This document shows positions 34,059-36,434 of a stretch of 36,434 nucleotides of DNA, piece by piece (the first letter of the stretch is position 1; the number at the start of each line of letters is the position of its first letter). A model generated the notes under the pieces. That model did no database searches. It had not been told where the DNA came from and saw only the letters and a list, made by a program, of their open reading frames with translations. The DNA lies in contig JALVDI010000206.1 in the NCBI GenBank assembly GCA_027009115.1, positions 1-36,434 of the forward strand. Direction: 5' to 3'. The DNA comes from Polyangiaceae bacterium (GTDB lineage Bacteria > Myxococcota_A > Polyangia > Polyangiales > Houyiibacteriaceae). Made by a program: the position numbers and the translations under genes.

Positions 34059-35279
34059 GTGAGCCAGCCTCCCGACCGCCCCGACGCTCCGGCGCCGGGG
34101 ACCCTGCTCGCGCCAGGCCTGCGCGTCGTCGCTCCGCTGGGCGGTGGGGGCATGGGGGTCGTTCTGCGGGTTCACGACGAGGCGCTCCAGCGAGACGTCG
34201 CGGCCAAACTGGTGCATCCGCACCTGCTCCGGAGCCAGGAGGCGCGCGCGGCCTTCTTGGCGCAGGCCCGAGCCATGGCTCAGGTCTGCCACCCGAACGT
34301 CGTCGAGATCTTCGCCTTCGGCGAGCACGACGAGCGCCCGTACTTCACGATGGAGCACATCGACGGCCCGACGCTGACGGAGTATCACGCCCGCCGGGAC
34401 CACCAGCCCATCTCCGTCGACGAGGCGCTGCGGCTTCTGCAGGGCGTCGCAGCGGGCGTGGCGGCGATCCACGAGAACGGCACAGTGCACGGCGATCTCA
34501 AGCCGGGGAATGTCCTGCTCGACGTCGAAGGCCGCACGCGGGTGACGGACTTCGGGATCACCCACGGGAGCGACGAGCTGCTCGGCACACCGGCGTACGT
34601 CGCGCCCGAGCGCATCGCCCGGCAGACACGCCCCGAGTTCTTGCCACGCGTCGATGTCTACGCCTTCGGAGCGTTGGCCCATGAGCTCCTGACGGGCGAG
34701 CCCCCGTTTCGGGCGCCGGACGTCGGGCGCCTCTACGCCCAACACCTGTACAAGCCGCCTCCCAGAGCGACCGATCGGAGGCCCGACCTGCCCAAAGAAA
34801 TCGACACCGTTCTGGCGGCGGCGCTCGCCAAGGATCCCGCCGAGCGTCCCGCCTCGGTCCTCGACGTCCTCGACGGGCTCGCCGCGGCGCGCCGGGCCAT
34901 GCGCCCCACCCGGCGAGTGCTCATCGCCGACGACGATCTGGACATGCGACGACTGATCCGCGCCTGTCTCGAGACCGATCTGGACGTCGACGTCATCGAA
35001 GAAGTCGACAACGGCGGCGACGCGCTGCGCCTGCTCGGGGCACGACACTTCGACCTGGCGGTCGTCGACTTGCACATGCCACGCTTGAACGGATTGGAGC
35101 TCACCGCCAGCATCCGGGAACGGGTGCCTCCTGTGGACCTCCGCATCGTGGTCGTCTCGGGCCACGGCAGCGCGTCCGACTGGCGAGTGCTCTCGCGACT
35201 GGGCGCCGACGCCTTCGTGGTCAAGCCGATCGAGCCCGAGGTATTCGTCGCGACCCTGGAGCCGCTCCTCTACGGCTGA
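34059..35279 (+). CDS. Ser/Thr protein kinase-like domain fused to a C-terminal response-regulator receiver domain
   Basis: GTG 34059; 'LGGGGMGVVLRVHDEALQRDVAAKLV', 'TVHGDLKPGNVLLD' (HGD rather than HRD), 'VTDFGITHGSDELLGTPAYVAPE'; receiver 'RVLIADDDLDMRRLIRAC...LAVVDLHMPRLNGLELTASI...VVVSGHG...GADAFVVKPIEPE'. Confidence 0.92.
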   Translation: MSQPPDRPDAPAPGTLLAPGLRVVAPLGGGGMGVVLRVHDEALQRDVAAKLVHPHLLRSQEARAAFLAQARAMAQVCHPNVVEIFAFGEHDERPYFTMEHIDGPTLTEYHARRDHQPISVDEALRLLQGVAAGVAAIHENGTVHGDLKPGNVLLDVEGRTRVTDFGITHGSDELLGTPAYVAPERIARQTRPEFLPRVDVYAFGALAHELLTGEPPFRAPDVGRLYAQHLYKPPPRATDRRPDLPKEIDTVLAAALAKDPAERPASVLDVLDGLAAARRAMRPTRRVLIADDDLDMRRLIRACLETDLDVDVIEEVDNGGDALRLLGARHFDLAVVDLHMPRLNGLELTASIRERVPPVDLRIVVVSGHGSASDWRVLSRLGADAFVVKPIEPEVFVATLEPLLYG

Positions 35280-36058
35280 GCGGCGCGCTGCCTTGGCGAG
35301 AGCGGGTCCCCCACCCGCAACACGCCCTCCGCATCGGGGCAGAGGTTCACCCCGAACCACACCTTGCCGTTCCAACGACGATAGCTCGCCAAAGTCCGCA
35401 GCGGCTCCCGGCCCTTGCTCGCCGTCTCGGGATCGATGGTCGTCACGACGCAGCGCTCGCAAGGCTTGACGCACCGGAACCCGATGCCGCCGATCCGCAG
35501 ACCTCCCCAGCGGTCTTCCTGGTACGGCCTGCCGCCCTCGACGACCAGGTTGGGGCGAAAGCGGTCCATGGACAGCGGCGGGCCTTCGAGGCGCCCGTTG
35601 AGGTCCGCGAGAGACGCCTCGCTCGCAAGAAGGTAGGGGTAGCCGTCGGCGAAAGCGACCTCTCCGTTGCCCTGGTCCGTCCGCCGCGTCGCGCCCTCCC
35701 AAAACCGCACGAGACGCACCGGCCGTCCCAGCCAAGAGGACAGGAGCCGCGTCCCCTCATCATGCACGCAAGCCTCGACCGCCCCACCCCAAATGCGGAC
35801 CGGCACCCGGGGGCCTTCGTACCGCTCCGGGATCCACACGCACCCCGCCTCGGTTCGGAGTGTGTAGCCGCCGCCTTCCAGGGCCACATCCACCAGGCAC
35901 AAGCGAGGCTCCTCGCGCTGGGAGACGAAGCGGCCTGTGGCATCGACGAGCATCCATCGCCGATCGTGACGGAAACCTCGACGCCGAACCTCACCCTCGT
36001 CCAGGCGCACGCCACGCAGGGCCTTGACGGGATAGACCGTGATCGCGCTGAGCCTCAC
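35270..36058 (-). CDS. MOSC domain protein (MOSC N-terminal beta barrel + MOSC)
   Basis: Likely GTG 36058 'VRLSAITVYPVKALRGVRLDEGEVRRRGFRHDRRWMLVDATGRFVSQRE', 'FRPNLVVEGGRPYQEDRWGGLRIGGIGFRCVKPCERCVVTTIDPET', 'KVWFGVNLCPDAEGVLRVGD'. Confidence 0.92.
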   Translation of the reverse strand: MRLSAITVYPVKALRGVRLDEGEVRRRGFRHDRRWMLVDATGRFVSQREEPRLCLVDVALEGGGYTLRTEAGCVWIPERYEGPRVPVRIWGGAVEACVHDEGTRLLSSWLGRPVRLVRFWEGATRRTDQGNGEVAFADGYPYLLASEASLADLNGRLEGPPLSMDRFRPNLVVEGGRPYQEDRWGGLRIGGIGFRCVKPCERCVVTTIDPETASKGREPLRTLASYRRWNGKVWFGVNLCPDAEGVLRVGDPLSPRQRAAQP

Positions 36059-36230
36059 GGGGAAGACATGGCACTGGGAGGCCCACCCCGCTACGCGGCC
36101 GGCGATGGCACTCGGCCCTCGGGGCGGACGCAGGCTGCCCGCGGCGCGACGCTGGGAGCCGCGCGCGGCGGTTGAGTTACCCTTGCCTGCGGCTCCTTCG
36201 GGCGGAGCTGGCCGAAAGGAAAAAGGACGC

Positions 36231-36434
36231 ATGAGACGACGACCCCAGGGCTGGAGCGAACGCTTCGCGCGCTCCCTCGAGGCGGACCCCAACCCGGCGC
36301 TCGAGGAGTGGCGATGGGCTCAGGAAGGCGAAGAGCCCTGCGACCCGCGCGCGATCGACGCGGCCTGGGACCTGGTGACGCTGCACGCCGCGGCCGAGGC
36401 CCACAAGCTCAACCACGCCATGCGCACCTTGGCC
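36231..36434 (+). CDS. Hypothetical protein, partial (runs off the right edge)
   Basis: ATG 36231 preceded by the purine-rich gaaaggaaaaagga; open to the end: MRRRPQGWSERFARSLEADPNPALEEWRWAQEGEEPCDPRAIDAAWDLVTLHAAAEAHKLNHAMRTLA. Not in the ORF track because it has no stop in the window. Confidence 0.6.
   Translation, partial: MRRRPQGWSERFARSLEADPNPALEEWRWAQEGEEPCDPRAIDAAWDLVTLHAAAEAHKLNHAMRTLA

Noticed and set aside
33114-35735. 873-aa minus-strand ORF covering menB and the kinase-receiver gene
   Set aside because: Only the part from ATG 34016 is MenB; the upstream ~570 aa is antisense to a clear kinase-receiver gene.
1-36434. Mobile element, prophage, CRISPR array or defence island
   Set aside because: No integrase, transposase, terminal inverted repeat with target duplication, or regularly spaced repeat array seen; gene content is mostly housekeeping or regulatory.

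Overview
This 36.4 kb high-GC window looks like ordinary chromosome from a Myxococcota-like (deltaproteobacterial) bacterium. That guess rests on MYXO-CTERM-like protein tails, Ser/Thr kinases with zinc ribbons, and PATAN/DUF4388-like architecture. I see no integrase, transposase, CRISPR array or phage module. Main content, left to right: a DUF2891-like CDS (partial, minus strand) and a DUF4442-like CDS; a small Cys protein coupled to a recC-recB-recD operon; a membrane protein; a zinc-ribbon/Ser-Thr-kinase/AAA/TPR protein; two tandem Cys-rich trypsin-like proteases; a lipoprotein; tsaD; an aminotransferase; priA with two small genes and an SctU/FlhB-family type III export protein; a receiver/PATAN/J-like protein; def-fmt-cobalamin adenosyltransferase; a strong candidate 6S RNA gene on the minus strand; a sensor-like membrane protein; a lipid kinase; a pterin carbinolamine dehydratase; menB; a kinase-receiver hybrid with degenerate kinase motifs; a MOSC protein; and a partial CDS at the right edge. 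The observation I consider strongest is the unannotated ~187-nt structured RNA at about 28926-29112 (minus). It resembles E. coli 6S RNA in motif order and has a sigma70-type promoter with a 17-bp spacer. Other points of interest are the SD-sequestering hairpin before the first protease, a tandem duplication of the priA 3' end, a 19-bp tandem repeat in a divergent promoter region, and the atypical kinase-receiver hybrid. All family calls come from motif recognition by eye; no searches were run.
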